Assembly (NCBI GenBank): GCA_002928955.1 | Contig: PERT01000040.1 | Span: 1-32,188, forward strand | Source of the DNA: Hyphomicrobium sp. | GTDB lineage: Bacteria; Pseudomonadota; Alphaproteobacteria; Rhizobiales; Hyphomicrobiaceae | Length of the DNA: 32,188 nucleotides | Direction of reading: 5' to 3' | Shown here: piece after piece, positions 7,514 through 15,455 of the stretch | Position numbering within the stretch: the first letter of the stretch is position 1 | How the letters are laid out: every line of letters begins with the position of its first letter | Notes under the pieces: model-generated | Databases searched by the model: none | What the model was told of the DNA's origin: nothing | What the model saw: the letters and a program-made list of their open reading frames with translations, nothing else | Made by a program: the position numbers and the translations under genes

Positions 7514-8944
7514 GTGTCCCGACTGAGCAACCGCACCAAGTCGACTGGGGAAGGCTGGCGGCGACGCCGGCCTTTCACCTTGTGGCGACGCCGCATCAAG
7601 GCGGTCGCGACGATCGCGGTCGGCCTGACGGCTACACTAGCGCCGGGAACGCCTCGCGCGGAAATGACGATCGCTGTCGCAGCCCCGTTGACAGGTGCAC
7701 AAGCGGCCGAGGGGGCTGCCATCAAGGCTGCCGCCGAATGGGCGCTGGCCGAGATCAATGTTGGCGGCGGCATTGACGGTGAAAAGCTGGAACTCACGAT
7801 CGCCGACGACCAATGCCTCCAGGGCCGCGCCATCGAAGCCGCCACCCAACTTGCGGCCGGAAGTCGCGGCCGCAGGCCTGCCCTCGTCGTCGGCCATCCG
7901 TGCGCGGCTTCCGCCATCGCAGCCGCGCGGATCTATGCGGACGCCGGCGTCTTGTTCATCGCAACCGCTCCACGCCATCCGGACCTGACGGCCAAGCGGG
8001 CTGGCAAGACCATTTTCCGCCTTGCGGGACGCGACGACATCCAGGGCATGGCAACCGGAAACTTTCTGGCTGCGGCCTATCAGGGCAGGCGCATCGCGCT
8101 CGTCCATGACCGGACGCGATATGCGCGAGGTCTCGTCGATCAGGTCAAGGCTGGTCTCGCCGCTTCAGGCCAGCCAACGCCACCGGAATTCGGTATCGTC
8201 GCCAGCGAGAAAGACTACTCGGCGACGGTCTCGGCGCTGGCTGCAGTCAAGGCCGATGTCGTCTATTTCGCTGGGTTTCCGACCGAAGCCGCGACCCTTT
8301 GGACCCAGCTCAACGGTTCGTTTTCGGCACCAGACTTTGTTGGCGCCGACGCCATAGCTGATGCTGCGGTGCAGCGCGCCTCTGTTGGACCGGTCTTGAT
8401 TGGCCAAACACCGCGCGAAGGTGGCGCACCAGGCAAGTTCATGGTCGTGTTGCCGTACACGGCGCTGGACGCGACAGGAGCAGGACCGCTCGCGGCTCGA
8501 CTATCATCCGCCGGATTGGCACCTTCGGCATCGGCAATAGCAGCCTATGCCGCCATCGAGAGCTGGGCGGCGGCCGTTCGCGACCTGCGCACGACCAGCG
8601 TTGTGATCGATGCTGCAGGTACCGCGGGCCGCTTGGAAGCAAAACCGTTCCCGACCGTGATCGGATCTGTTGCATTCGACGCTTCAGGAGACGCGCGGTT
8701 GCCATCGTTCGGCGTGGCCTACTACGCCGAAGGCCAATGGAGAACGGTCGCCGTCGTGGCTCCGGTCAACACGAATCGCACTGCAGGTGTTGGCCCGCAG
8801 ACCAGAGCCCCCGACACGGCCGGTACGCTTCGGGCGCAATCTCCGGCCGCAATCAAGGGGCCCCCGTTGCCGGTCGCAAATCCCAGGCGAGCAAGTTTGC
8901 CGTCCCCGGTCTCGACGCCTAAATCGCCCCACCCGGTTCGGTAG
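7514..8944 (+). CDS. Second, diverged periplasmic ABC binding protein with Pro-rich tail
   Basis: A 476-residue protein from a GTG start (an in-frame TTG at 7580 is an alternative; the true start is uncertain). A basic N-terminus (RRRRPFTLWRRR) and a hydrophobic stretch ending near PRAE form a long Sec-type signal. The mature region begins MTIAVAAPLTGAQAAEG and aligns along its length with the preceding binding protein (shared FRxxGRDDxQG, AxxHDxTxYxxGL, EKDxSA and PFxTVIGxxAFD). It differs in having DDQC and GHPC cysteines and, after about residue 415, a low-complexity tail rich in Pro, Ala, Thr and Arg without family similarity. It lies 29 nt after the first gene and is probably a duplicate that changed its ligand range or became a sensor. 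Confidence 0.85.
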   Translation: MSRLSNRTKSTGEGWRRRRPFTLWRRRIKAVATIAVGLTATLAPGTPRAEMTIAVAAPLTGAQAAEGAAIKAAAEWALAEINVGGGIDGEKLELTIADDQCLQGRAIEAATQLAAGSRGRRPALVVGHPCAASAIAAARIYADAGVLFIATAPRHPDLTAKRAGKTIFRLAGRDDIQGMATGNFLAAAYQGRRIALVHDRTRYARGLVDQVKAGLAASGQPTPPEFGIVASEKDYSATVSALAAVKADVVYFAGFPTEAATLWTQLNGSFSAPDFVGADAIADAAVQRASVGPVLIGQTPREGGAPGKFMVVLPYTALDATGAGPLAARLSSAGLAPSASAIAAYAAIESWAAAVRDLRTTSVVIDAAGTAGRLEAKPFPTVIGSVAFDASGDARLPSFGVAYYAEGQWRTVAVVAPVNTNRTAGVGPQTRAPDTAGTLRAQSPAAIKGPPLPVANPRRASLPSPVSTPKSPHPVR

Positions 8945-9005
8945 GTGCAGGCTTCGGCCAAATGGCCGCGATCCGTCACCGTGAGGGTCAGCGCCAAAAA
9001 CAGCT

Positions 9006-9227
9006 TCAGCCGCCGCGCGACGCGAGCATGCAATCGGTCCGCAAATTCTTCTCGATTTGCGCGAGATCTTCGGGGATGGCCCAGCCCGCCGCCCGATACT
9101 GCTGAATGCGGTCGCGCACCATCACATAGCCGTCACGCGGGTCGTCGACCTCGGCGATCCGTCCACTCAACTCGGCGATTTCGGCTTGCATTTGTGGCAA
9201 CGGCTGGCTGCCTTCTTGGTTGTTCAT
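9006..9227 (-). CDS. Small conserved-looking protein, function unknown
   Basis: A 73-residue soluble, predicted mostly helical protein. The reverse-strand ATG at 9227 has a clear ggagg/gagga ribosome site 5-9 nt upstream, which is the main reason to believe it. The central part (EIAELSGRIAEVDDPRDGY) is amphipathic and may form a short coiled coil; a single Cys lies near the C-terminus. It is convergent with the second binding protein. I do not recognise the family. Confidence 0.65.
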   Translation of the reverse strand: MNNQEGSQPLPQMQAEIAELSGRIAEVDDPRDGYVMVRDRIQQYRAAGWAIPEDLAQIEKNLRTDCMLASRGG

Positions 9228-9720
9228 TCGTTCCTCCGGGTCTTCAACGACGGTTCAATCATCAGGCCTGGCAGATCGGTGCCCCGGCGTAGGCCGAGTG
9301 TCGTGGTATGGACACCCATCGCGCCTCCTGTCGATCCTAGCAATGTGGGGCAATAGGCGAGAGTACTTCAAGATTAGATCAAATATTTTCTCAATATTGC
9401 GTCGCTATGTCCACAGTTCATAATCGTGCACCGCAACAGCACGCAACTGAGAAACGCGGCTTAAAGCGCTCAAATATGGCCGAATGCTGACCTCAAAACA
9501 TGCGTTGCTTGCAATGCAGCAGATTTCAGTGTGCGCCGCAGCGACGCTTTCCCGCGGCGATGCTGTCGTGACCTAAGAATGTGATTTCTCTGCGATATCC
9601 GGAAAACAACCGGCTTGATTGCGCGCGCACCGCGTTGCAACAGCATCCCATCGATTGCATTGACCTTCATGGCGCGCTGGTCAAGGTTGCGGCATCTTGC
9701 CCGTGAGGTATCCACAGGCC
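9228..9720. other. Intergenic region, divergent promoters likely
   Basis: About 490 nt without a convincing gene. The part 9355-9415 is clearly more AT-rich than the surroundings (tcaaatattttctcaatatt), as expected for a promoter region serving the divergent genes on either side. Reading frames here lack ribosome sites and typical codon use. Confidence 0.4.
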
Positions 9721-10758
9721 ATGTCCACCCATCTCAATCTCATCACAGACGTCCCTGGGGTTTTGGTCGGCAACGCCCATGACGATTCAGTCATGTCGGG
9801 TGTCAGCGTCTTGATATGTGACCGGCCGCTGACCGCTTCAGTCGATGTCCGCGGCGGCGCGCCCGGAACCCGCGAGACCGATGCCCTCGGGTTGACAGGT
9901 GCTGTCGATCAAATTCACGGCATCGTGTTGTCCGGGGGTTCGGCGTTCGGTCTCGACGCGGCTGGCGGTGTGCAGTGCTGGCTGGCCCAGCGCGGCGTTG
10001 GGTTCGCCATTGGGCCCGCGCGCGTACCAATCGTGCCACAAGCCATACTGTTCGATCTCTTGAACGGCGGAGACAAAGGGTGGGGCACCACGCCGCCTTA
10101 TCGCGATCTTGCGATCACGGCCTGCGAACGCGCCGGGCGCGTTTTCGCGCTCGGAAGTGCCGGTTCGGGATTTGGCGCCACCACCGCAACACTCAGAGGC
10201 GGCTTGGGCAGCGCGTCTGTAAGGCTCGACGGCGGGATCGTGATCGGCGCGTTGGTTGCTGCCAACCCGCTCGGCAGCGTGACAGTGGGCGATGGCCCTC
10301 AGTTCTGGGCTGCGCCGTTCGAGCGCGACGCAGAGTTCGGCGGCCTAGGAACGCCTGCCCGGTGGCCGGATGCCGCGATCAAGATCCAGCTCAAGGGTAG
10401 CGCGACGCCTGCCGACGCTCATGACACGACCGCCTTGAACACGACGATCGCGATCGTCGCGACCAACGCCCATCTGTCGAAGGCCGAGTGTCATCGGCTT
10501 GCCGTGATGGCGCAGACCGGGCTTTCCCGCGCCATTTATCCGGTTCACACGCCGCTCGATGGCGACACGGTATTTGTGGTTGCGACGGCCGAAGGCTCCA
10601 AGCCTGCGACCTACAGCGCTCTCGCCCATCTCGGAGCACACGCCGCCAATTGCCTCGCCCGCGCGATCGCGCGGGGAATTTATGAAGCGTCTCCCGCGCC
10701 GCCCGGATGGGTCGGGCCTGAGGCATATGTCACTCGATTTCCGGGGACGAAGCGATGA
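9721..10758 (+). CDS. P1-family (S58, DmpA/BapA-type) aminopeptidase
   Basis: A 345-residue member of the N-terminal-nucleophile P1 peptidase family, which includes the D-aminopeptidase DmpA and beta-aminopeptidases. It starts with the family pattern ITDVPGVLVGNA, carries GIVLSGGSAFGLDAAGGV and the glycine-rich GSAGSGFGATTATLRGGLG, and has LNTTIAIVATNA at about residues 239-250. By analogy with BapA/DmpA, which cut themselves near residue 249/250, Asn240-Thr241 is the candidate self-cleavage site, with Thr241 as new N-terminal nucleophile; this is inference. No signal peptide, so cytoplasmic. A longer reading from 9697 (GTG-type start) exists; ATG 9721 matches the family start. The stop overlaps the next gene by 4 nt. 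Exact substrate is unknown. Confidence 0.88.
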   Translation: MSTHLNLITDVPGVLVGNAHDDSVMSGVSVLICDRPLTASVDVRGGAPGTRETDALGLTGAVDQIHGIVLSGGSAFGLDAAGGVQCWLAQRGVGFAIGPARVPIVPQAILFDLLNGGDKGWGTTPPYRDLAITACERAGRVFALGSAGSGFGATTATLRGGLGSASVRLDGGIVIGALVAANPLGSVTVGDGPQFWAAPFERDAEFGGLGTPARWPDAAIKIQLKGSATPADAHDTTALNTTIAIVATNAHLSKAECHRLAVMAQTGLSRAIYPVHTPLDGDTVFVVATAEGSKPATYSALAHLGAHAANCLARAIARGIYEASPAPPGWVGPEAYVTRFPGTKR

Positions 10759-10934
10759 ACCTGCGGAATCTCATGCTCTGGATCCTGGCGGGCATTCTGA
10801 TGGCGTGGATTGGCGCCGTGGCCTTCGAGACGCGCCGTTGCCGCGGCTCGGGCGGCCAGTTTTCGATTCTCGGCTGGCGGTGCGTCATGATGAAACCGTC
10901 CATCATTCTGCGGCGCGATCTCGAGCGAACCTGA
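10755..10934 (+). CDS. 59-residue membrane protein coupled to the P1 peptidase
   Basis: The start ATG overlaps the peptidase stop (ATGA), a hallmark of translational coupling. The product begins MNLRNLMLWILAGILMAW, a single hydrophobic helix (residues 6-24), followed by a short basic tail containing two Cys (positions 29 and 43) and ending with charged residues. It is too short for most gene callers. Function unknown; coupling suggests it accompanies the peptidase. Support is the overlap plus the coherent membrane segment. Confidence 0.6.
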   Translation: MNLRNLMLWILAGILMAWIGAVAFETRRCRGSGGQFSILGWRCVMMKPSIILRRDLERT

Positions 10935-11070
10935 TGTGCATGCGCATTGCTGGTGCGGGCGGTCTCTGCTAGCGGTCGCCGCTCAATTCTAGTCAACAGC
11001 GGCTGGCCGCCGTTGATCAAAGTCGAGTGACACTGTTCCGCCAGATCCCACCCCCTAGTCTCGAGGTCCC

Positions 11071-12384
11071 ATGATCCCGCGCTATTCCCGACCTGAAATG
11101 GTGATGATCTGGGAGCCTCAGACCCGGTTCAGAATTTGGTTCGAGATCGAGGCTCACGCGGCCTCGGCCATGGCCGATCTCGGCCAGATCCCGCAGGCAG
11201 CGGCCGATGTCATCTGGACGAAGGGCGCGGCGGCGACATTTGATGTCGCCCGCATCGACGAGATCGAGGCCGTGACAAAGCACGACGTCATCGCGTTCCT
11301 GACCCACTTGGCCGAGTTCGTCGGCCCGGAGGCGCGCTTCATACATCAGGGGATGACCTCGTCGGACGTGCTCGATACCTGTCTCAGCATCCAGCTGGTG
11401 CGGGCCGCCGATCTGCTCATCCTCGACATCGATCGCGTGCTTGCGGCCCTCAAGACCCGCGCCTTGGAGCACAAGCACACACCCACAATCGGCCGCAGCC
11501 ACGGGATCCACGCCGAGCCGACCACCTTCGGGATCAAGCTGGCCTACGCCTATGCCGAATTCTGTCGCGCCCGCACTCGCATGTTGACCGCGCGCCAGGA
11601 AGTCGCCACCTGCGCAATCTCTGGTGCCGTGGGCACGTTCGCCAATATCGATCCGCGCATCGAAGAGCATGTCGCGGCCAAGATGGGCCTCGCGCCTGAG
11701 CCGGTGTCGACCCAGGTCATTCCGCGTGACCGGCACGCCATGTTTTTCGCCACCCTCGGCGTTGTCGCATCATCGGTGGAGCGTTTAGCGATCGAAATCC
11801 GCCATTTGCAGCGGACCGAAGTTCTCGAGGCCGAGGAATATTTCTCGCCCGGCCAGAAGGGCTCATCGGCCATGCCGCACAAGCGCAATCCGGTCCTGAC
11901 AGAAAACCTCACGGGCCTCGCACGCATGGTTCGCGCCTTCGCGTTTCCCGCCATGGAAAACGTGGCCCTATGGCACGAGCGCGATATCTCGCACTCATCC
12001 GTCGAGCGCATGATCGGCCCTGACGCCACCATCACACTTGATTTCGCATTGAACCGTCTGGCGGGGGTCGTCGAAAAGCTGGTGGTCTACCCCGACACGA
12101 TGAAGAAGAACCTCGACCGGCTGGGCGGCTTGCACAATTCGCAGCGTGTTCTGCTTGCGCTCACCCAGGCTGGTTGCAGCCGCGAGGACGCCTATGCGCT
12201 CGTTCAGCGCAACGCCATGAAGACGTGGGAGAGCGGGGCCGATTTCCTGGCTGAACTCAAGGCCGACTCCGACGTGATTGCCAGAGTATCGGCATCGGCG
12301 CTCGACGCCATGTTCGACCTCGGTTACCACCTCAAACACGTCGACACGATCTTCGACAGGGTGTTCGGTTCAGCCAAGTGTTGA
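11071..12384 (+). CDS. purB: Adenylosuccinate lyase
   Basis: A 437-residue member of the fumarase/aspartase superfamily. PurB cleaves SAICAR to AICAR and adenylosuccinate to AMP, both with release of fumarate, so it serves de novo purine synthesis twice. The protein opens MIPRYSRPEM as in the PurB subfamily. The superfamily signature GSSAMPHKRNP lies at about residues 264-274 and includes the flexible loop with the catalytic Ser; HQGMTSSDVLDT (about 92-103) and GRSHGIHAEPTTFG (about 144-157, with the catalytic His) complete the active-site regions. Length fits the family. It precedes, with accessory genes between, purC, purS, purQ and purL. Confidence 0.96.
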   Translation: MIPRYSRPEMVMIWEPQTRFRIWFEIEAHAASAMADLGQIPQAAADVIWTKGAAATFDVARIDEIEAVTKHDVIAFLTHLAEFVGPEARFIHQGMTSSDVLDTCLSIQLVRAADLLILDIDRVLAALKTRALEHKHTPTIGRSHGIHAEPTTFGIKLAYAYAEFCRARTRMLTARQEVATCAISGAVGTFANIDPRIEEHVAAKMGLAPEPVSTQVIPRDRHAMFFATLGVVASSVERLAIEIRHLQRTEVLEAEEYFSPGQKGSSAMPHKRNPVLTENLTGLARMVRAFAFPAMENVALWHERDISHSSVERMIGPDATITLDFALNRLAGVVEKLVVYPDTMKKNLDRLGGLHNSQRVLLALTQAGCSREDAYALVQRNAMKTWESGADFLAELKADSDVIARVSASALDAMFDLGYHLKHVDTIFDRVFGSAKC

Positions 12385-12549
12385 CATCACGCAGTTTCAG
12401 CAATTTTAGAATTTGCCTGCCGTTTTCTGAATGTTTTGGCTTGCCTGGGCCTGGGCCTGGGCGAAGAAAAGTTCCACGCCGGGACGTGCAACGGCTTTTT
12501 TGCGCGCCCCTATTTCCGTGACTGCGTCCGTCGGTTATCACAACGCCCC

Positions 12550-13128
12550 ATGCGCACATCCGACGTCGACATTCTGATGATTCCCGGCTGGTCTTCCTCC
12601 GGACCCGAGCACTGGCAATCCCGCTGGGAGCGCAATCTCAAGACCGCGCGCCGCGTCGAACAGGATGACTGGTTCAACCCGATCCGCGACAAGTGGGTCG
12701 CGCGCATCGCGTCAGCCGTCGCCCAAGCGACCCGGCCGCCGGTCCTGGTGGCACATAGCCTGGGCGTGGCTGCGGTCGCACATGCTGCGTCAAAGCTACC
12801 GCCCGGACTTGTCGCAGGCGCGTTCCTGGTGGCGCCAGCGGACGTCGATCACGCGCAAGCCTGGCCAGAAACTGCGGGCTATACGTTCGCCAAGGACCGG
12901 AGCGGGTTCGGTCCGCTGCCGGCATCTCCACTCACCTTTCCGGCCACGTTGATCGCGTCTGCCAACGATCCCTACTGCAGCCCTGAGCGCGCGCGGGTTC
13001 TCGCGGGGAATTGGGGCGCGACACTTGTCGAGGCCGGCGAGGTCGGCCACATCAATACCGCATCCGGCCACGGCCCCTGGCCCGAGGGTCTGCTGCGGTT
13101 CGGCGCGTTCCTGAAGGGACTGGCCTGA
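12550..13128 (+). CDS. RBBP9/YdeN-type serine hydrolase
   Basis: A 192-residue alpha/beta hydrolase of the small RBBP9/YdeN family. The nucleophile is Ser70 in AHSLG; the acid is likely the Asp in ANDPYCS, and the base the His in GHINTASGHG. The N-terminus LMIPGWSSSGPEHWQSRWE is diagnostic: the oxyanion strand followed by the family's GPxHWQ. Start chosen at ATG 12550 because upstream sequence back to 12436 lacks similarity. The last codons and stop lie in the first unit of a 14-bp tandem repeat. No signal peptide. Substrate unknown. Confidence 0.87.
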   Translation: MRTSDVDILMIPGWSSSGPEHWQSRWERNLKTARRVEQDDWFNPIRDKWVARIASAVAQATRPPVLVAHSLGVAAVAHAASKLPPGLVAGAFLVAPADVDHAQAWPETAGYTFAKDRSGFGPLPASPLTFPATLIASANDPYCSPERARVLAGNWGATLVEAGEVGHINTASGHGPWPEGLLRFGAFLKGLA

Positions 13129-13222
13129 AGGGACTGGCCTGAAGGGACTGGCCTGAAGGGACTGGCCTGAAGGGGCTGGCCTGAAGGGATTGGCCTGAAG
13201 GGATTGGCCTGAAGGGATTGGC
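13111..13222. repeat. 14-bp tandem repeat, eight units, overlapping a stop codon
   Basis: The unit ctgaagggactggc occurs eight times head to tail; the first four are identical, the fifth has ggggctggc and the last three have gggattggc. The first unit encodes part of the hydrolase C-terminus (LKGLA), and the second provides its stop (tga). Because 14 is not a multiple of three, and each unit contains tga, expansion does not lengthen the protein. It looks like slippage amplification of the gene's 3' end. Confidence 0.95.
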
Positions 13223-13245
13223 CTGATTCGAACCCGTGTTTGGCA

Positions 13246-13274
13246 AACGGGGCGGACCACAGGTCCACCCCGTT
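13246..13274. terminator. Hairpin between convergent genes
   Basis: aacggggcggacc (13246-13258) faces ggtccaccccgtt (13262-13274) with one mismatch, a strong GC-rich stem with a 3-nt loop, located between the ends of two convergent genes. There is no clear T-run on either side, so it may act as a barrier or mRNA end rather than a textbook terminator. Confidence 0.5.
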
Positions 13275-13307
13275 CCCATCGCAACGTTGAATAGTACTCA
13301 AACGGCG

Positions 13308-13631
13308 TCAGCGGCTGGCTTCGACGTCGGCGACGGCCTTGGCCAGCAATTCGCCCATCACCTCGCGCAGTTCCTTGTCGGGAACACCCATGCCCTTGGC
13401 TTCGAGGTCGGCTTTCACCTTACGGAACACGTCGTCGTCGCCTTTCTCGGCGAGGTCGGCCTTGCGCACGGCTTTGACATAGTCTTCGATCTCTGCGCCG
13501 CTGAGCCCGAGTTTGGCGCCCGCCCACTCGGCCAGCGCCTTGTTGCGGCGCGATTCGGCCTTGAACTTCAGGTCCGCATCGTGCGTGAACTTCTTTTCGA
13601 AGGCTTTCTGGCGATCGTCGAACTGGGTCAT
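13308..13631 (-). CDS. DUF1476 protein, zeta-type inhibitor of F1-ATPase
   Basis: A 107-residue protein starting MTQFDDRQKAFEKKFTHD, the hallmark of DUF1476, a family restricted largely to alphaproteobacteria. The Paracoccus member is the zeta subunit that inhibits F1-ATPase hydrolysis by inserting its N-terminus into the rotor interface. The sequence is highly charged and helical without membrane segments: an N-terminal inhibitory region of about 20 residues followed by a helical bundle. A good ribosome site (gggaga) precedes the ATG. Inhibitory strength varies across alphaproteobacteria, so the actual effect here is unknown. It is divergent from purC. Confidence 0.9.
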   Translation of the reverse strand: MTQFDDRQKAFEKKFTHDADLKFKAESRRNKALAEWAGAKLGLSGAEIEDYVKAVRKADLAEKGDDDVFRKVKADLEAKGMGVPDKELREVMGELLAKAVADVEASR

Positions 13632-13995
13632 CAAGGTCTCCCGTCGGCCGGTCTTGGCCACCAATTTGATTGTACTGAAGGTCGGTTGTAGGCACACAGC
13701 TCCCGGTTGTATGCGGGCTGCGGCAATCTGTTGCGTGTGAGGCATATCGTGGGGGACGAGCTAAATCAACGGCTTGCCCCCCCTGTTACCCACATCGCCA
13801 AAGTTGCCATTCGTTAACATTGTCTCTCCCCCCCGCTTCCGCTAGTGTTCCGAGATGAAATTGGTTGCGTTCGAGGCTCGGCAGGCGCCGCGCGAAGCCT
13901 GAAAAACTTCCGCAAGATCAATGGCCCGCGTCGTTCGCACTTCAGCCTCTCTCACAACACAAGGTCCCATGAACCAGATCTTCAGAGGTCCCGGT
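13632..13995. other. Divergent intergenic region upstream of purC
   Basis: About 360 nt between the zeta gene and purC. It contains two C homopolymer tracts (13778-13784 and 13828-13834) and an isolated ctagtgttcc (13842-13851), the same ten bases as the outer arm of CTAG module B but without a matching second arm. An in-frame ATG at 13969 could extend PurC upstream. No gene is convincing here; it presumably carries the purC promoter. Confidence 0.4.
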
Positions 13996-14787
13996 ATGAA
14001 CAAGCGGCGCCGCATCTACGAAGGCAAGGCAAAGGTACTCTATGAGGGTCCGGAGCCGGGCACGCTCATTCAGCACTTCAAGGACGACGCCACCGCGTTC
14101 AACGCAAAGAAGCACGCGCTCATCGATGGCAAAGGCGTGCTCAACAACCGCATCTCCGAGTACGTGTTCCTGCGACTGGGCGAGATCGGTGTGCCAACGC
14201 ACTTCATCAAGCGGATCAACATGCGCGAGCAACTGATCCGCGAAGTCGAGATCATCCCGCTCGAGGTCGTCGTACGCAACGTCGCCGCTGGCTCGCTGTC
14301 GACGCGCCTCGGGCTCGACGAGGGCACGCAACTGCCGCGCTCGATCGTCGAGTTCTACTACAAGAACGACAAGCTCAACGATCCGATGGTGTCGGAAGAG
14401 CACATCACCGCCTTCGGCTGGGCGACGCCGCAGGAAATCGACGAGGTGATGCAGCTCGCACTCCGCATCAACGACTTCCTCGTCGGCCTGTTCCTCGGCA
14501 TCGGCATTCGCCTTGTCGATTTCAAGGTCGAGTTCGGCCGCCTGTGGGACAACGACCAGCAGATGCGGATCGTGCTGGCCGACGAGATCAGCCCCGACTG
14601 CTGTCGGCTGTGGGACATCCAGTCGGGCGACAAGCTCGACAAGGATCGCTTCCGCCGCGACCTTGGCGGCGTGCTCGAAGCCTATCAGGAAGTTGCCAAG
14701 CGTCTGGGCGTGCTCAACGAGACGCCAAGGCCGAAGGGCTCGGGCCCCGTGCTCGTCGCCTCAAACCCCACCGGCAAGCCGAATTGA
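13996..14787 (+). CDS. purC: SAICAR synthetase
   Basis: A 263-residue phosphoribosylaminoimidazole-succinocarboxamide synthase, joining CAIR and aspartate with ATP to give SAICAR. The start [18 protein letters not shown] matches the family, with agagg (13984-13988) 7 nt upstream; the in-frame ATG at 13969 would add nine residues. Visible family motifs are [12 protein letters not shown], a nucleotide and substrate region, [11 protein letters not shown], and VDFKVEFGR followed by [14 protein letters not shown]. The C-terminal ten to fifteen residues after NETPRPKG are variable. It is followed by purS, with a dispersed palindrome between. Confidence 0.95.
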   Translation: MNKRRRIYEGKAKVLYEGPEPGTLIQHFKDDATAFNAKKHALIDGKGVLNNRISEYVFLRLGEIGVPTHFIKRINMREQLIREVEIIPLEVVVRNVAAGSLSTRLGLDEGTQLPRSIVEFYYKNDKLNDPMVSEEHITAFGWATPQEIDEVMQLALRINDFLVGLFLGIGIRLVDFKVEFGRLWDNDQQMRIVLADEISPDCCRLWDIQSGDKLDKDRFRRDLGGVLEAYQEVAKRLGVLNETPRPKGSGPVLVASNPTGKPN

Positions 14788-14795
14788 ACTCAAAT

Positions 14796-14825
14796 TCCCT
14801 CTCCCCGTCCCTACGGGGCGAGGGG
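14796..14825. repeat. Dispersed cccctctcc-type palindrome between purC and purS
   Basis: ccctctcccc and ggggcgagggg face each other around a short loop. The same arms recur at 15533-15554 and 30543-30577, so this is a dispersed palindrome family. Located in the short purC-purS gap it would form a hairpin in the shared transcript. Confidence 0.7.
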
Positions 14826-14847
14826 AAAATCAACGGAACCTCGCCTA

Positions 14848-15090
14848 ATGAAAGCCCGCATCAAGATCACCCTCAAGAACGGCGTCCTCGATCCGCAGGG
14901 CAAGGCCATCCAAAATGCCGTCGGTGCTCTCGGGATCTCGGGCGTGGAAGACGTGCGCCAGGGCAAGTACATCGAGGTCGCACTCGCCGAGACCGACGAG
15001 GCCAAGGCCCGCGAAACGGTCGAACGGATGTGCAAGGACCTGCTCGCCAACACCGTGATCGAGAACTACGCCTACGAGCTTGTTCGGTAA
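14848..15090 (+). CDS. purS: FGAM synthetase subunit PurS
   Basis: An 80-residue PurS. With PurQ and the small PurL it forms the three-part formylglycinamide ribonucleotide amidotransferase, in which PurS bridges the two enzymes and helps pass ammonia. The opening MKARIKITLKNGVLDPQGKA and the ending ENYAYELV are typical, and the length is normal. Unlike in many relatives, purQ does not follow directly: four small genes lie between them. Confidence 0.95.
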   Translation: MKARIKITLKNGVLDPQGKAIQNAVGALGISGVEDVRQGKYIEVALAETDEAKARETVERMCKDLLANTVIENYAYELVR

Positions 15091-15106
15091 GGCCTGGGAG
15101 CACGCC

Positions 15107-15337
15107 GTGGCCGAAGTCTCAAACGGCCTGATCTACGAAGTCCTGAAGAAAGTTCAGGAGCAGGTCACGCGCGTCCAGACAGGTGTCCATGGCATCCGAG
15201 AAGAGCTCTCGGCGATACGAGGGCATATGAATGCGGTGCAACGGGACATCCACGTCACTTATGACTGGTTCGATGGTCTCGATCGCCGGATGGATCGCAT
15301 CGAGCAGCGGCTGGAACTGACCGATGCCCGCTCCTGA
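15107..15337 (+). CDS. Small coiled-coil protein
   Basis: A 76-residue protein from a GTG start with gggag 6 nt upstream (15096-15100); it follows purS by 16 nt. The protein has an N-terminal NGLIYEVLKK patch and heptad-like spacing through most of its length (LIYEVLKKVQEQV, DRRMDRIEQRLEL), suggesting a coiled-coil dimer. A frameshifted relative lies at 23372-23594, sharing the NxLIxE start and DRIExRLEL end. The stop overlaps the next start by 14 nt. Function unknown. Confidence 0.75.
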   Translation: MAEVSNGLIYEVLKKVQEQVTRVQTGVHGIREELSAIRGHMNAVQRDIHVTYDWFDGLDRRMDRIEQRLELTDARS

Positions 15338-15455
15338 TCGCGCCCCACGTGACGATGCGCGCAACGCCATCCGCTTAATGCTGGTGAATGCCTCGATCTT
15401 CATCCTGATCCCGCTCGTCGCGGCGGTCGGTCCCGTCGTCCTCACGCTCAAATGA
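15324..15455 (+). CDS. 43-residue membrane peptide
   Basis: It starts inside the end of the coiled-coil gene and its stop overlaps the next start (ATGA), forming a coupled chain of three genes. After about 15 charged residues (MPAPDRAPRDDARNAIRL) comes a single hydrophobic helix, then a three-residue tail ending TLK. It is below the size most callers keep. The coding case rests on the double overlap and coherent membrane segment. No function known. Confidence 0.6.
   Translation: MPAPDRAPRDDARNAIRLMLVNASIFILIPLVAAVGPVVLTLK

Noticed and set aside
7631-7640. gctacactag inside the second binding-protein gene, identical to the outer right arm of CTAG module A
   Set aside because: No second arm or spacer nearby, and it encodes part of a normal signal peptide; a chance ten-base match.
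12972-13301. Repetitive reverse-strand reading frame (PSGQSLQA-type repeats)
   Set aside because: Produced by the 14-bp DNA repeat and by antisense of the hydrolase gene; no ribosome site.
13842-13851. ctagtgttcc upstream of purC, identical to the outer arm of module B
   Set aside because: No matching arm within 100 nt; could be a remnant but cannot be supported.
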